DNA of 64,000 bases from Lysobacterales bacterium (GTDB taxonomy: Bacteria > Pseudomonadota > Gammaproteobacteria > Xanthomonadales > Ahniellaceae), in NCBI GenBank assembly GCA_016703225.1, contig JADJCM010000010.1, positions 1 through 64,000 on the forward strand, given 5' to 3'. Every line of letters starts with the position of its first letter. Within the stretch, counting starts at the first letter, position 1. Shown piece by piece: positions 16,364-24,759 of the stretch. The notes under the pieces were generated by a model. It saw nothing but the letters and a program-made list of their open reading frames with translations. It had not been told where the DNA came from and did not search any database. The position numbers and the translations under genes were made by a program.

Positions 16364-16662
16364 TGGACGGGTTTGGGCCCTTGCTCGTTTGCCGAGGACT
16401 TGTTCAGGACCGCGTGCACGACATGGTCATGTTCGAAATAGACGCTGAAAGCCGGATAGACCCAGCGCGTGATGGGCGGCACGCCCACGGCATCGCGCTT
16501 CTCGTTCGGGGCGCCGAACTGGGCCTCGACCGTGCTCATCAGGGCGCCGCGACGCGGCAGGGCTGCGGCCTCGGCGCGCTTGCTGCGATCGATCAGAAGG
16601 GTGTCGGCCTGCACTGCCCCGACGGACAGTGCGCAGGCGAGGGCGACCAGAAAACGCTTCAT
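16360..16662 (-). CDS. Small exported protein of unknown function
   Basis: A 100-residue protein starting MKRFLVALACALSVGAVQA, a clear Sec signal peptide, followed by a short domain containing MSTVEAQFGAPNEKR, GVPPITRWVYPAFSVYFEHDHVVHAVL. I recognise this pattern (V-x-x-x-F-G-x-P, PPITRW-Y-P, F-x-VYFE-x-x-x-V-x-H) as a conserved gammaproteobacterial family without known function; some databases label it phosphodiesterase without basis. Its stop overlaps the aguA start by four bases (ATGA), so it leads the aguA-aguB-TraB operon. A link to polyamines or the envelope is only suggested by this position. Confidence 0.8.
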   Translation of the reverse strand: MKRFLVALACALSVGAVQADTLLIDRSKRAEAAALPRRGALMSTVEAQFGAPNEKRDAVGVPPITRWVYPAFSVYFEHDHVVHAVLNKSSANEQGPKPVQ

Positions 16663-16796
16663 GTCGGCATCCCGAAGGTTGTGGGGGCGCTTTGTAGCAA
16701 ATGCTGGAGCGCGGCGCCATGACCGAGGCGGCACTCTGGCTGGCGAGTGCCCAGCGGGGCGGTACCGGCGACGCGGCGGTCTGGAAGGCAGGCAAC

Positions 16797-16820
16797 AAAA
16801 AAGCCGGCCTGGGCCGGCTC
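16797..16820 (-). terminator. Rho-independent terminator of rpmJ
   Basis: On the minus strand, a stem of AGCCGGC and GCCGGCT (16819-16813 and 16808-16802) with a four-base loop is followed by six T residues (16802-16797). It lies 27 bases downstream of the rpmJ stop codon. Confidence 0.85.
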
Positions 16821-16846
16821 TTTCGGGGTTCCGCCGGTCTGGCGGT

Positions 16847-16972
16847 TCAGCGCTGGCGCGCCTTGAATCGCGGATTCGACTTGCAGATCACGAAGACCTT
16901 GCCGCGGCGGCGGACGATCTTGCAGTCACGGTGGCGACTCTTCGCGGACTTGAGGGAGGAGAGGACTTTCAT
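16847..16972 (-). CDS. rpmJ: 50S ribosomal protein L36, YkgO type
   Basis: A 41-residue basic protein, MKVLSSLKSAKSRHRDCKI to the end RFKARQR, of the large ribosomal subunit. It matches the second type of L36 (YkgO in E. coli), with only two cysteines, C17 and C30, so it lacks the complete CxxC-C-H zinc ribbon of the other form. In E. coli the zinc-free type is a Zur-controlled paralogue; in Xanthomonadales this type is, as far as I know, the usual L36. It stands alone here, divergent from ndk and followed by its own terminator. Confidence 0.93.
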   Translation of the reverse strand: MKVLSSLKSAKSRHRDCKIVRRRGKVFVICKSNPRFKARQR

Positions 16973-17193
16973 GGCAAAGGGCCTGATTGGTCGTGAAGAA
17001 AGCACGCGACTCTAGCGGTCGGACGCGTACGAAGCAAGCGTGCGAGTCCTGTGTCCCGCCGCGACGGCCGCCCGCGATGGTCTCGCGGTTTCTGTGAAAG
17101 CGTGCCTAAGCTCGCGTTTTGGCTGGTCTTTCGTGATACGCTCCGCGCGATTTTCACCCCTATCCATCCTTTTCAACTTTGTCTGGAGTCCCC

Positions 17194-17619
17194 ATGGCGC
17201 TGGAACGCACCTTGTCCATCATCAAGCCCGATGCCGTCGCCAAGAACGTCATCGGCGAAATCTATTCGCGATTCGAGAAGAACGGCTTGCGCTTGGTCGC
17301 GGCCAAGATGAAACAGTTGTCGCAGGCCGAGGCTGAAGGCTTTTACGCCGTGCACCGTGAACGACCGTTCTTCGCTGCGCTGGTCAAGTTCATGATCTCT
17401 GGCCCGGTGATGATCCAGGCGCTTGAGGGCGACAACGCCATCGCGAGGAACCGCGAACTGATGGGCGCGACCGATCCGAAGCAGGCCGACCCGGGCACCA
17501 TCCGCGCCGACTTTGCCGACTCCATCGACGCCAATGCCGTGCACGGTTCCGATTCGGCCGAGAACGCCGCAGTCGAAATCGCGTACTTCTTTGCAACTAC
17601 CGAAATCAGCAAGCGTTGA
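17194..17619 (+). CDS. ndk: Nucleoside diphosphate kinase
   Basis: Transfers the gamma phosphate between nucleoside triphosphates and diphosphates through a phosphohistidine. The 141-residue protein has the standard start MALERTLSIIKPDAV, the substrate segment HRERPFF, and the active-site histidine in NAVHGSDSAENAAVEI (about residue 117). The ATG at 17194 is preceded by GGAG at normal spacing; a TTG 15 bases upstream is less likely. It heads the run ndk-rlmN-pilF-rodZ-yfgM-bamB-der, most of which is conserved in this order in gammaproteobacteria. TGATACGCT around 17133-17141 resembles an extended -10 element. Confidence 0.97.
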   Translation: MALERTLSIIKPDAVAKNVIGEIYSRFEKNGLRLVAAKMKQLSQAEAEGFYAVHRERPFFAALVKFMISGPVMIQALEGDNAIARNRELMGATDPKQADPGTIRADFADSIDANAVHGSDSAENAAVEIAYFFATTEISKR

Positions 17620-17631
17620 CCTGGAGCGCTC

Positions 17632-18765
17632 GTGAGCGAAGCGGCCACCCCTGCAGCAGCAACCGTTCGGGTCAACCTGTTTGACCTGGATCGGGCGGGC
17701 CTGCAGCGGTTCTTCATCGGCATCGGCGAGAAGAAGTTCCGCGCCGAGCAGGTGATGAAGTGGCTATACCACCATCAAGTGGACCGGTTCGACGCGATGA
17801 CCGACGTCGGCAAGGCCTTGCGCACACGGCTCGAGGCCTGCGCCGAACTGGTGCTGCCGAAGGTGCTGCATGAGCAGCAATCAGCGGACGGCACCAGCAA
17901 GTGGGTGCTGGCGCTGCCCGGCGGCAATGCCATCGAGATGGTGTATATCCCGGAGACCAGTCGCGGCACGCTCTGCGTATCGTCGCAGGTGGGTTGTGCC
18001 CTGAACTGCAGTTTCTGCTCGACTGCGAAGCAGGGCTTCAACCGCAACCTGACCACGGCAGAGATCATCGGCCAGGTGTGGATCGCGAACCAGCGGTTGA
18101 AGGCCTTGGGACGTGGCGAACGCCCGTTAACCAATGTCGTGATGATGGGCATGGGTGAGCCCCTGCTCAATTTCGAGAACGTCGTTGCCGCGATGGACCT
18201 GATGCGCGACGACTTCGCTTTTGGTCTCGCCAACAAGCGCGTGACCCTCTCGACCGCCGGCCTGGTGCCGATGATCGACGAGCTGTCGGCGCGCAGCGAT
18301 GTAAGCCTGGCGGTATCGCTGCACGCGCCGAACGATGCGCTGCGCGACCAGTTGGTTCCGCTCAATCGCAAGTACCCGATCGTCGAGTTGCTGGCTGCGT
18401 GCAATCGCTACGTGGCGAAACGGCCGCGCGCGGCGATCACTTTCGAGTACACGTTGATGAAGGGCGTAAATGACCTTCCCGAGCACGCGCGGGCGCTGGT
18501 CAAGCTGTTGCGACGGGTGCCGTCGAAGCTGAACCTGATCCCGTTCAATCCGTTTCCCGGTACCGACTACGAGCGCTCCGACCCGGAGACGATCGAGGCG
18601 TTCAAGCGCATCGTCATGGAGGCCGGACTGATCGCGACCGTGCGCCGAACGCGCGGCGACGACATCGACGCCGCTTGCGGGCAACTGGTCGGGCAGGTGC
18701 TCGATCGCACACGGCGTTCGCGCGAACACCGCGCCCGCCAAGAGGAGCGGGTCAATGCAGCGTAG
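17632..18765 (+). CDS. rlmN: Dual-specificity 23S rRNA/tRNA adenine-C2 methyltransferase RlmN
   Basis: Radical-SAM enzyme that methylates C2 of A2503 in 23S rRNA and A37 of some tRNAs. The 377-residue protein carries the [4Fe-4S]-binding CALNCSFC in VGCALNCSFCSTAKQGF, the GMGEPLLNFENV motif that contacts SAM, and a C-terminal RRTRGDDIDAACGQL with the methyl-carrying cysteine. The GTG start at 17632 has GGAG at good spacing and lies twelve bases after ndk. The last eleven bases overlap pilF. Confidence 0.96.
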   Translation: MSEAATPAAATVRVNLFDLDRAGLQRFFIGIGEKKFRAEQVMKWLYHHQVDRFDAMTDVGKALRTRLEACAELVLPKVLHEQQSADGTSKWVLALPGGNAIEMVYIPETSRGTLCVSSQVGCALNCSFCSTAKQGFNRNLTTAEIIGQVWIANQRLKALGRGERPLTNVVMMGMGEPLLNFENVVAAMDLMRDDFAFGLANKRVTLSTAGLVPMIDELSARSDVSLAVSLHAPNDALRDQLVPLNRKYPIVELLAACNRYVAKRPRAAITFEYTLMKGVNDLPEHARALVKLLRRVPSKLNLIPFNPFPGTDYERSDPETIEAFKRIVMEAGLIATVRRTRGDDIDAACGQLVGQVLDRTRRSREHRARQEERVNAA

Positions 18766-19555
18766 CGGTCTGATGATTGCGGTTTGCCTGGCCGTGGCGG
18801 CATGCGGGGGTAGTCGCGATTTTTCCCGGCAGAGCGAGACTCGACGACCCTCGATCACCGATTCGATCGACACCCAGCCCAATGCAAATGATGCCGGCAA
18901 GATCAACATTCAGCTGGGCCAGGCCTACCTGAGCCAGGGCAAGCTGGACCTGGCCATGGACAAGCTGAAGAAGGGCATTGAACTGTCGCCGCGCAATCCG
19001 GACGGCCACACCGTCATTGCCGTGCTCTACGAGCAGTTGGGCAATACCCCGATGGCCAGCAAGCATTATCTGGAGGCGCGGAAACTCGCGCCGGAGTCGG
19101 GGCTTACGGCAAACAACCTGGGCCGCTTTCTGTGCGCACAAGGCCAATACGAGCAGGCCGATCCGCTGTTCGCGGCTGCGCTCATGGACCCGTTCTACCG
19201 TTCGCCCGAAACGGCGCTGCTCAATCGCGGCAGCTGTGCGATGTCGGCCGGGAAGCTGGATCTCGCGGGCGAAGCGTTGCGGGCGGCGCTGGAACGCGAC
19301 GCAAACATGCCTGACGCACTGTACCAATCGGCCATGCTGGCGATGCAGCGCAAGGATTCGATGCGCGCGCGCGCTTTCCTCGAACGTTACCTCGGCGTCG
19401 TGCCGGCCTCGCCGCAGGCGTTGACCTTTGCCATCCGAATCGAACAGTCGCTCGACGATCAGCGTGCGGTCACGCGCTATCGCGAACGGCTGCTCTCGGA
19501 ATTCCCGGAGTCCGCCGAGGCGGAGTCCATCGACCGCAACCAGGGTTCACGATGA
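18755..19555 (+). CDS. pilF: Type IV pilus assembly TPR lipoprotein PilF/PilW
   Basis: Outer-membrane pilotin that helps localise and assemble the PilQ secretin. The 266-residue protein has a lipoprotein signal (MQRSGLMIAVCLAVAACGG, lipobox V-A-A-C) followed by about six tetratricopeptide repeats from residue 50, for example AGKINIQLGQAYLSQGKLDLA and ALYQSAMLAMQRKDSMRARA. It starts inside the 3' end of rlmN (11-base overlap) and overlaps rodZ by four bases. No other pilus genes are in the window. The gene sits in its conserved location next to rlmN. Confidence 0.9.
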   Translation: MQRSGLMIAVCLAVAACGGSRDFSRQSETRRPSITDSIDTQPNANDAGKINIQLGQAYLSQGKLDLAMDKLKKGIELSPRNPDGHTVIAVLYEQLGNTPMASKHYLEARKLAPESGLTANNLGRFLCAQGQYEQADPLFAAALMDPFYRSPETALLNRGSCAMSAGKLDLAGEALRAALERDANMPDALYQSAMLAMQRKDSMRARAFLERYLGVVPASPQALTFAIRIEQSLDDQRAVTRYRERLLSEFPESAEAESIDRNQGSR

Positions 19556-20769
19556 CGCGCGCACCTCGTTCTCGCAAGAAGAAACCCATCGTCACCGACG
19601 TTGGCCAGGAACCGAACTCCGTCGGCGACAAGGTGCCGGAGCCGGCGGGCGCGACGCTGCCGTTGCTGCCGAGCGAACTCTCTGCTGCGTCTGCGGCGGA
19701 GTTCGTGGCCGCTGCGCCTGGCGAGGTTGCGACTGCGCTCGCGGAGCCGGCGCCGCTGGTTGCGGCCGACGCTGCGCCCGAACCCGCTGCGCTGTCTGCA
19801 TCGGCAGCGCTCGATACGCGGAGTTCGATGCGCGTCGAATTCACCGACGAACGCCCGCAACTCGGATCACGTTTGCGTGCCGCTCGTGAGGCGCGCGCCT
19901 GGTCGCGCGAAGACGTCGCGCACCGGCTGCACGTGCCGACATCGGTCGTGGCCGACATCGAGGCCGAACGCTTCGAGCGGCTCGGCGCGCCGATTTATCT
20001 GCGCGGTTACCTGAGCAAGTACGCGACCCTGGTCGAGCTGCCGCAGATCGTCGTGTCGCGGGCGCTGGAGGGTCTGTGCGAGCCGGTGCTGAAAGCATCC
20101 ACCGATGCCCCGCCGGCAGCACCGACCTGGGAGCGCTACCGGGTTGCGGTGATCGGCGGCGTGATCACGTTGGCGGTCGCGATTCCGATGCTGACCATGG
20201 TTGCCAACCGCGGCATCCATGCGCCGGTGCCGCAAGTCCGCAGCCTCGATGAATCGGAAATGCTGGAGCCGGTGATGCCGGCCACGGCGTCGCCGGCGAA
20301 CCCTCCGGCCGTTCCGCCGTCGACGGTGTCAGCGACGACGTCGGGACCGACGACGGTCGCTTCTGACCCGATCGCAACCGCGACGGCGGAGCCTGTGCCC
20401 GGTGCTGGTTCAGCTGGCGTTGGTGAAACCGAAGCCGCGGACGAAGCTCCCGAGAGCCAGGCCCTGATGGCTTCGATGACCGGGTTTTCAACGCCGGCAA
20501 CCCCCGGCACGCACGTGCTGGAAGCCTATTTCCGGGAGGACAGCTGGATCGAGATCTTCGCAGTCGACGGTCGTGCGATCGAGCAGAATCTCGTGCGCGC
20601 CGGCCAGACGCGGCGCTACGAGTCCACTGGCGCCGTGAGCGTGAAGGTCGGTAATGTGAGCGGTGTCGACCTGCGCGCGGACGGCAATCCGATCGATCTC
20701 GCCGTCCACGCCCGCGCCAATGTCGCGCGGTTGCGTCTGTTCGAACCGGCATCCGTGCCGACGCCGTGA
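19552..20769 (+). CDS. rodZ: RodZ-like cytoskeletal membrane protein
   Basis: Bitopic inner-membrane protein that links the MreB cytoskeleton to the cell-wall elongation machinery. The order is: a long Ala/Pro-rich cytoplasmic N-terminal extension (about residues 1-100), a Cro-type helix-turn-helix (LGSRLRAAREARAWSREDVA then VPTSVVADIEAERFERLGAP, about 103-150), and one membrane span (VAVIGGVITLAVAIPMLTMV, about 200-219). A Thr/Pro/Ala-rich periplasmic linker and a C-terminal DUF4115 beta domain (about 320-400) follow. The N-terminal extension is unusual, since RodZ normally begins near the HTH. Start MTRAPRSRKKK overlaps pilF by four bases. Confidence 0.88.
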   Translation: MTRAPRSRKKKPIVTDVGQEPNSVGDKVPEPAGATLPLLPSELSAASAAEFVAAAPGEVATALAEPAPLVAADAAPEPAALSASAALDTRSSMRVEFTDERPQLGSRLRAAREARAWSREDVAHRLHVPTSVVADIEAERFERLGAPIYLRGYLSKYATLVELPQIVVSRALEGLCEPVLKASTDAPPAAPTWERYRVAVIGGVITLAVAIPMLTMVANRGIHAPVPQVRSLDESEMLEPVMPATASPANPPAVPPSTVSATTSGPTTVASDPIATATAEPVPGAGSAGVGETEAADEAPESQALMASMTGFSTPATPGTHVLEAYFREDSWIEIFAVDGRAIEQNLVRAGQTRRYESTGAVSVKVGNVSGVDLRADGNPIDLAVHARANVARLRLFEPASVPTP

Positions 20770-20773
20770 CTCC

Positions 20774-20791
20774 GGGGCGCATCGGCGCCCC
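20774..20791 (+). promoter_or_regulatory. Intercistronic hairpin between rodZ and yfgM
   Basis: A perfect seven-base-pair stem GGGGCGC/GCGCCCC with loop ATCG begins five bases after the rodZ stop codon and is not followed by a U tract. It may mark the place where ispG and hisS lie in other gammaproteobacteria, and may attenuate transcription or stabilise the processed upstream mRNA. The role is inferred. Confidence 0.45.
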
Positions 20792-20812
20792 CGCAACAAC
20801 AGGAAAACCAGC

Positions 20813-21460
20813 ATGTCCCTTGAAGAACTCGATGAACACGAGCGCAGTGAGCGCGTCCGCGAATGGGTGCGCAAGAACGCCGGGTCGATTCTGATCGGCC
20901 TGGCCGCCGGTATCGGTCTCATCTACGGGCTCGAGCAGTGGTCGCACCATCGCAACCGCACCGCGGGGCTGGCTGGCGATGAGTATCGCGCCTATGCCGA
21001 AGCGGTCGAAAAGAAGGATGCGGTCGCCGTGGCGACGCTCGGCAAGACCTTGCGCGACAAGTATCCGGCCTCACCGTATGCGACGCTGGCGGCGCTGAAT
21101 GATGCGGCCACGGCCACGGCAGAAGGCAAGCACGACGAAGCGCTGGCCTCGTTGGCCTGGGCCGAAGCGAACGTAACCATGCCCGAGCTGAAGGAACTGG
21201 CGATGCTGAGGCGCGCGCGCCTGCTGCTCGCGACTGGCAAGTTCGATCAGGCGCTGGCGCTGGCGACGCAGATCGGCGCCGACGGTTACAAGGCGCTCGC
21301 AGCCGAGGTGCGCGGCGATGCCTTGCTCGCGCTCCAGCGCCAGGCCGAGGCCGTGAGTGCCTACGACGAAGCGCTGGTCGGACTCGATGCCGCTTCGCCG
21401 CGGCGGCAAATGGTGGAAATGAAGCGCGACGATCTTGCTGCGACCAAGGCGGGCAGCTGA
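20813..21460 (+). CDS. yfgM: YfgM-type SecYEG-associated TPR membrane protein
   Basis: Inner-membrane ancillary subunit of the Sec translocon that, in E. coli, works with the periplasmic chaperone PpiD. The 215-residue protein has a short cytoplasmic start (MSLEELDEHERSERVREWVR), one transmembrane helix (about residues 24-43, AGSILIGLAAGIGLIYGLEQ) and a periplasmic TPR-like domain rich in Ala and Leu. The ATG at 20813 follows AGGA at good spacing. The stop shares one base with the bamB start (TGATG), so translation is coupled. Confidence 0.92.
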   Translation: MSLEELDEHERSERVREWVRKNAGSILIGLAAGIGLIYGLEQWSHHRNRTAGLAGDEYRAYAEAVEKKDAVAVATLGKTLRDKYPASPYATLAALNDAATATAEGKHDEALASLAWAEANVTMPELKELAMLRRARLLLATGKFDQALALATQIGADGYKALAAEVRGDALLALQRQAEAVSAYDEALVGLDAASPRRQMVEMKRDDLAATKAGS

Positions 21461-22623
21461 TGATGCGCGCGTTGTTTCTGGTGTTGTGCGTGGTCGGGCT
21501 GTCCTCCTGCGAATGGCTGAAAGGGCGTTCGTCCAAGGACAATCTCGATCCTGCGGCGGAGCTGACCGAATTCAGCAAGTCCGCGCCGATGCGCAGACTG
21601 TGGTCGCAAGCCGTTGGCGATGGCACCGGGCGCAGTGGCACTCAGCCGCGCCCGGTCGAGGCCGAGGGGGTGGTCTATGCAAGTGATCTCGAAGGCACGA
21701 TCGTCGCCATCGACCTGATCGGTGGAAAGCGCCGCTGGTCGGTTGACGCTGCGACCCGGCTGTCGTCCGGGCCTGGCGTTGGTTCCGGCCTGATCGTGGT
21801 GGGCGGTCTGGATGGCGATGTAATCGCGCTGGATCGCGAAACCGGCGCCGCGCGCTGGGCGACCAAAGTCTCGTCCGAGGTGTTGGCCAATCCGGTGATC
21901 GCGGGCGAAATCGTCATCGTGCGCAGCAATGACGGCCGCGTGTTCGGCCTGAAGACTGCGGACGGCTCGCGGCAGTGGTTGTTCGATCGTGGCGTACCCC
22001 TCATCAGCCTGCGTGGCAGTGCCGTGCCGGTGGTCGCCGATACCACCGTCTATGTCGGTTATGACAACGGCAAGGTCGTTGCGCTGGATCTGGCCGACGG
22101 CGCTCTGCGCTGGGAGCAGACGATCGCGACGCCGAATGGCCGCACCGAACTCGAACGCCTGACCGACATCGACGGCGAGATGGTGCTCGACGATGATGCC
22201 CTGTATGTGGTCACGTTTCGCGGCCAGGCCGCGGCACTGACGCGCGATGGCGGACGCATCCTGTGGACGCGTGACCTGTCTGCCTACACCGGAGTCAGCG
22301 TGGCCGGCGACAATGTCTACGTGACCGATGCCGATGGCGCGCTGTGGGCGCTTGATCGCCGCAGCGGCAGTTCGCAGTGGAAACAGGAGGCCTTGGCGCA
22401 TCGCTGGCTGACAACGCCTTCGGTGCTGGGCGACTATCTCGTGGTCGGCGACTTCGAAGGCTATGTGCACATCCTCAAGCGCGCCGACGGCAGCACCGCC
22501 GAGCGCTTCCGCGTCGGCGACGAAGGCGTGCGCGCGGCACCGTTGGTGGTTGGCGCGCAGGTGGTGGTTGCCTCGATCGATGGCGAGTTGGCGGCCTTCG
22601 CGCTCGACGCGAACGCCGACTGA
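21460..22623 (+). CDS. bamB: Outer-membrane assembly lipoprotein BamB
   Basis: Lipoprotein subunit of the BAM complex that inserts beta-barrel proteins into the outer membrane. The 387-residue protein has a lipobox (VVGLSSC) and an eight-bladed PQQ-type beta-propeller shown by repeated A-x-D-x-x-x-G-x-x-x-W units, for example VVALDLADGALRWEQ and LWALDRRSGSSQWKQ. The length is normal. It lies between yfgM and der as in E. coli. Confidence 0.95.
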   Translation: MMRALFLVLCVVGLSSCEWLKGRSSKDNLDPAAELTEFSKSAPMRRLWSQAVGDGTGRSGTQPRPVEAEGVVYASDLEGTIVAIDLIGGKRRWSVDAATRLSSGPGVGSGLIVVGGLDGDVIALDRETGAARWATKVSSEVLANPVIAGEIVIVRSNDGRVFGLKTADGSRQWLFDRGVPLISLRGSAVPVVADTTVYVGYDNGKVVALDLADGALRWEQTIATPNGRTELERLTDIDGEMVLDDDALYVVTFRGQAAALTRDGGRILWTRDLSAYTGVSVAGDNVYVTDADGALWALDRRSGSSQWKQEALAHRWLTTPSVLGDYLVVGDFEGYVHILKRADGSTAERFRVGDEGVRAAPLVVGAQVVVASIDGELAAFALDANAD

Positions 22624-22642
22624 CCGAACCCGGGAGTCCAAC

Positions 22643-24034
22643 ATGTTGCCCGCCGTAGCGCTTGTTGGGCGCCCGAATGTCGGCAAGTCCACGCTGTTCA
22701 ACGCGCTGACCAACAGCCGCGACGCCCTGGTCGCGGATGAACCCGGCGTCACCCGCGACCGCCACTACGGCATTTGCCGCAGCGCGCCGCAGCCGTTCGT
22801 CGTGGTCGATACCGGTGGCCTGACCGACGAGCGCGAGTTGATCGCGGAACTGACCGTGCGCCAGTCGCTGGCGGCGGTAGACGAAGCGGCGCTCGCGGTA
22901 TTCGTGGTCGATGCCAAGGACGGCATGACCGCCGCCGACCAGATCATTCTCGCGCAGTTGCGGCGCTATGGCCGCCCGATCCTCCTCGCCGTCAACAAGA
23001 CCGATGGTCGCGACCTGCAGGCTTCGGTCAACGAGTTTTCCGCGCTCGGCCTGGCGCAGGTCATCCCGATGGCGGCGTCGCACCGGCGCGGCGTGCCGGA
23101 GTTGATGCAGGCGATCGACGACTTGCTGCCCGAAGCCGCGGATGCCGAAGAACTGCCGGACGCCGCCGGTGTGCGCGTGGCCATCATCGGACGGCCCAAT
23201 GTCGGCAAGTCGACCCTGGTCAATCGCCTGCTCGGCGAGGAACGCGTGATCGCCAGCGAAGTGCCGGGCACCACGCGCGACGCGATCGAAGTGCCGCTGA
23301 CCCGCGATGGTCGCGACTATGTGCTGATCGACACGGCCGGCGTACGGCGCAAGGGCCGTGTCGAAGAGGCGATCGAGAAGTTCAGCGTGATCAAGACCCT
23401 GCAGGCGCTGGAACGGGCGCACGTGGCGGTGCTGATGATCGACGCCGCCGAGGGCGTGACCGACCAGGATGCGTCGGTGCTTGGTTATGCACTCGACGCC
23501 GGGCGCGCGCTGGTGGTTTGCGTCAACAAGTGGGACGGACTCGGTGCCTACCAGCGCGAGCGCTGCGAGAGCGAACTGGTGCGCCGTCTCGACTTCGTGG
23601 CATGGGCCGAACGCGTCGTCATTTCGGCCAAGCACGGCACCGGCATGCGCGAGCTGATGGCGGCGGTGGATCGCGCCTATGCCTCCTCGATCATCGATCT
23701 GGGCGCGAGCGAGGTGACCCGTGCCATCGAAATCGCGGTCGAGGCCTTCCAGCCGCCAATGGTGTCCGGCAAGGTCGCCAAGATCCGCTATTCGCACATG
23801 GGCGGGCGCAACCCGCCGCGCATCGTGCTGCATGGCTCGCGTCTCGACTCGCTGCCGGCGAGCTACATCCGCTATCTCGAGAACTTCATGCGTCGCCGCT
23901 ACAAGCTGGTCGGCACGCCGGTGGTGATCGAAACCCGCGGCAGCGCCAATCCCTTTGCCGGCAAGCGCAACGAACTTACCGAGAAGCAGGTTCAGAGCCG
24001 ACGGCGCCTGATGCGCCACGTCAAGAAGCGTTGA
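22643..24034 (+). CDS. der: Ribosome-assembly GTPase Der (EngA)
   Basis: Essential double-domain GTPase for 50S subunit maturation. The 463-residue protein has two G domains, each with P-loop GRPNVGKST (about residues 9-17 and 187-195), DTGG and DTAG switch II motifs, and NKTD/NKWD specificity motifs. A KH-like C-terminal domain (about 360-463) follows, ending KRNELTEKQVQSRRRLMRHVKKR. The start at 22643 follows GGGAG and lies 19 bases after bamB. Confidence 0.97.
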   Translation: MLPAVALVGRPNVGKSTLFNALTNSRDALVADEPGVTRDRHYGICRSAPQPFVVVDTGGLTDERELIAELTVRQSLAAVDEAALAVFVVDAKDGMTAADQIILAQLRRYGRPILLAVNKTDGRDLQASVNEFSALGLAQVIPMAASHRRGVPELMQAIDDLLPEAADAEELPDAAGVRVAIIGRPNVGKSTLVNRLLGEERVIASEVPGTTRDAIEVPLTRDGRDYVLIDTAGVRRKGRVEEAIEKFSVIKTLQALERAHVAVLMIDAAEGVTDQDASVLGYALDAGRALVVCVNKWDGLGAYQRERCESELVRRLDFVAWAERVVISAKHGTGMRELMAAVDRAYASSIIDLGASEVTRAIEIAVEAFQPPMVSGKVAKIRYSHMGGRNPPRIVLHGSRLDSLPASYIRYLENFMRRRYKLVGTPVVIETRGSANPFAGKRNELTEKQVQSRRRLMRHVKKR

Positions 24035-24082
24035 TCCGTCGCGGCGGTGGCATACTGGCAAGCGGCAACGGGAAACAGACGC

Positions 24083-24652
24083 ATGACCGAGTCCGAACAA
24101 GTCACGGGTGGCATCCTTGCCGGTGGTCGCGGGCAGCGCATGGGCGGGTTGGACAAGGGCCTGATGCTGCACGACGGGCGGGAACTGGTGGCGCACATGA
24201 TCGAGCGACTGCGGCCGCAGGTGGCCGGCATCGTGCTCAGCGCCAACCGCAACCTCGATCGCTACCGCGCCTTTGGCTACCCGGTGCACGCCGACGACCA
24301 TGTTGATTTTTCCGGGCCGCTGGCCGGTATCGCGCGGCTGCTGCAGGCGTGCCCGACCGAGTTCCTGATGACCGTGCCCTGCGATACGCCGGCGTTTCCG
24401 CAGCACTTGGCGGAGCTGCTGCTGGCGCGCCAGCATGAGACCGGTGCTGATGTCGTGGTCGTGCATGATGGCGAGCAGCGGCAGTTCCTGTTCGCGCTGT
24501 ATCGCCGCGATCTCGCGGCTTCGGCACGCGATGCGCTGGGCGCAGGAGAACGCGCGGTGTGGCGCTGGCAGGAGGATCTGAATCTGGCCGAAGCGCACGT
24601 CGACGGTGGCCCCGCGGCCTTCGCCAACCTGAATACCCGCGCCGATCTCTGA
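24083..24652 (+). CDS. mobA: Molybdenum cofactor guanylyltransferase MobA
   Basis: Attaches GMP to molybdopterin to form the bis-MGD cofactor of DMSO-reductase-family enzymes. The 189-residue protein has the nucleotide-binding signature GGILAGGRGQRMGGLDKGL, the Mg-binding VPCDTPAFP and VHADDHVDFSGPLAGIARLL. The start MTESEQ (24083) was preferred over an upstream GTG at 24047, which adds a non-family extension. It is followed by another molybdopterin gene, but no molybdoenzyme is in the window. Confidence 0.92.
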   Translation: MTESEQVTGGILAGGRGQRMGGLDKGLMLHDGRELVAHMIERLRPQVAGIVLSANRNLDRYRAFGYPVHADDHVDFSGPLAGIARLLQACPTEFLMTVPCDTPAFPQHLAELLLARQHETGADVVVVHDGEQRQFLFALYRRDLAASARDALGAGERAVWRWQEDLNLAEAHVDGGPAAFANLNTRADL

Positions 24653-24759
24653 GCAATGGCCGTGGCTGATTTCGATTTCGCGTCGAGCCCGCTGCCATCG
24701 TGTGTGCGCATGCGCCTGCCGCGACGCCCCGCGCCGCATCGGGACAGACCGTTCCCGGC

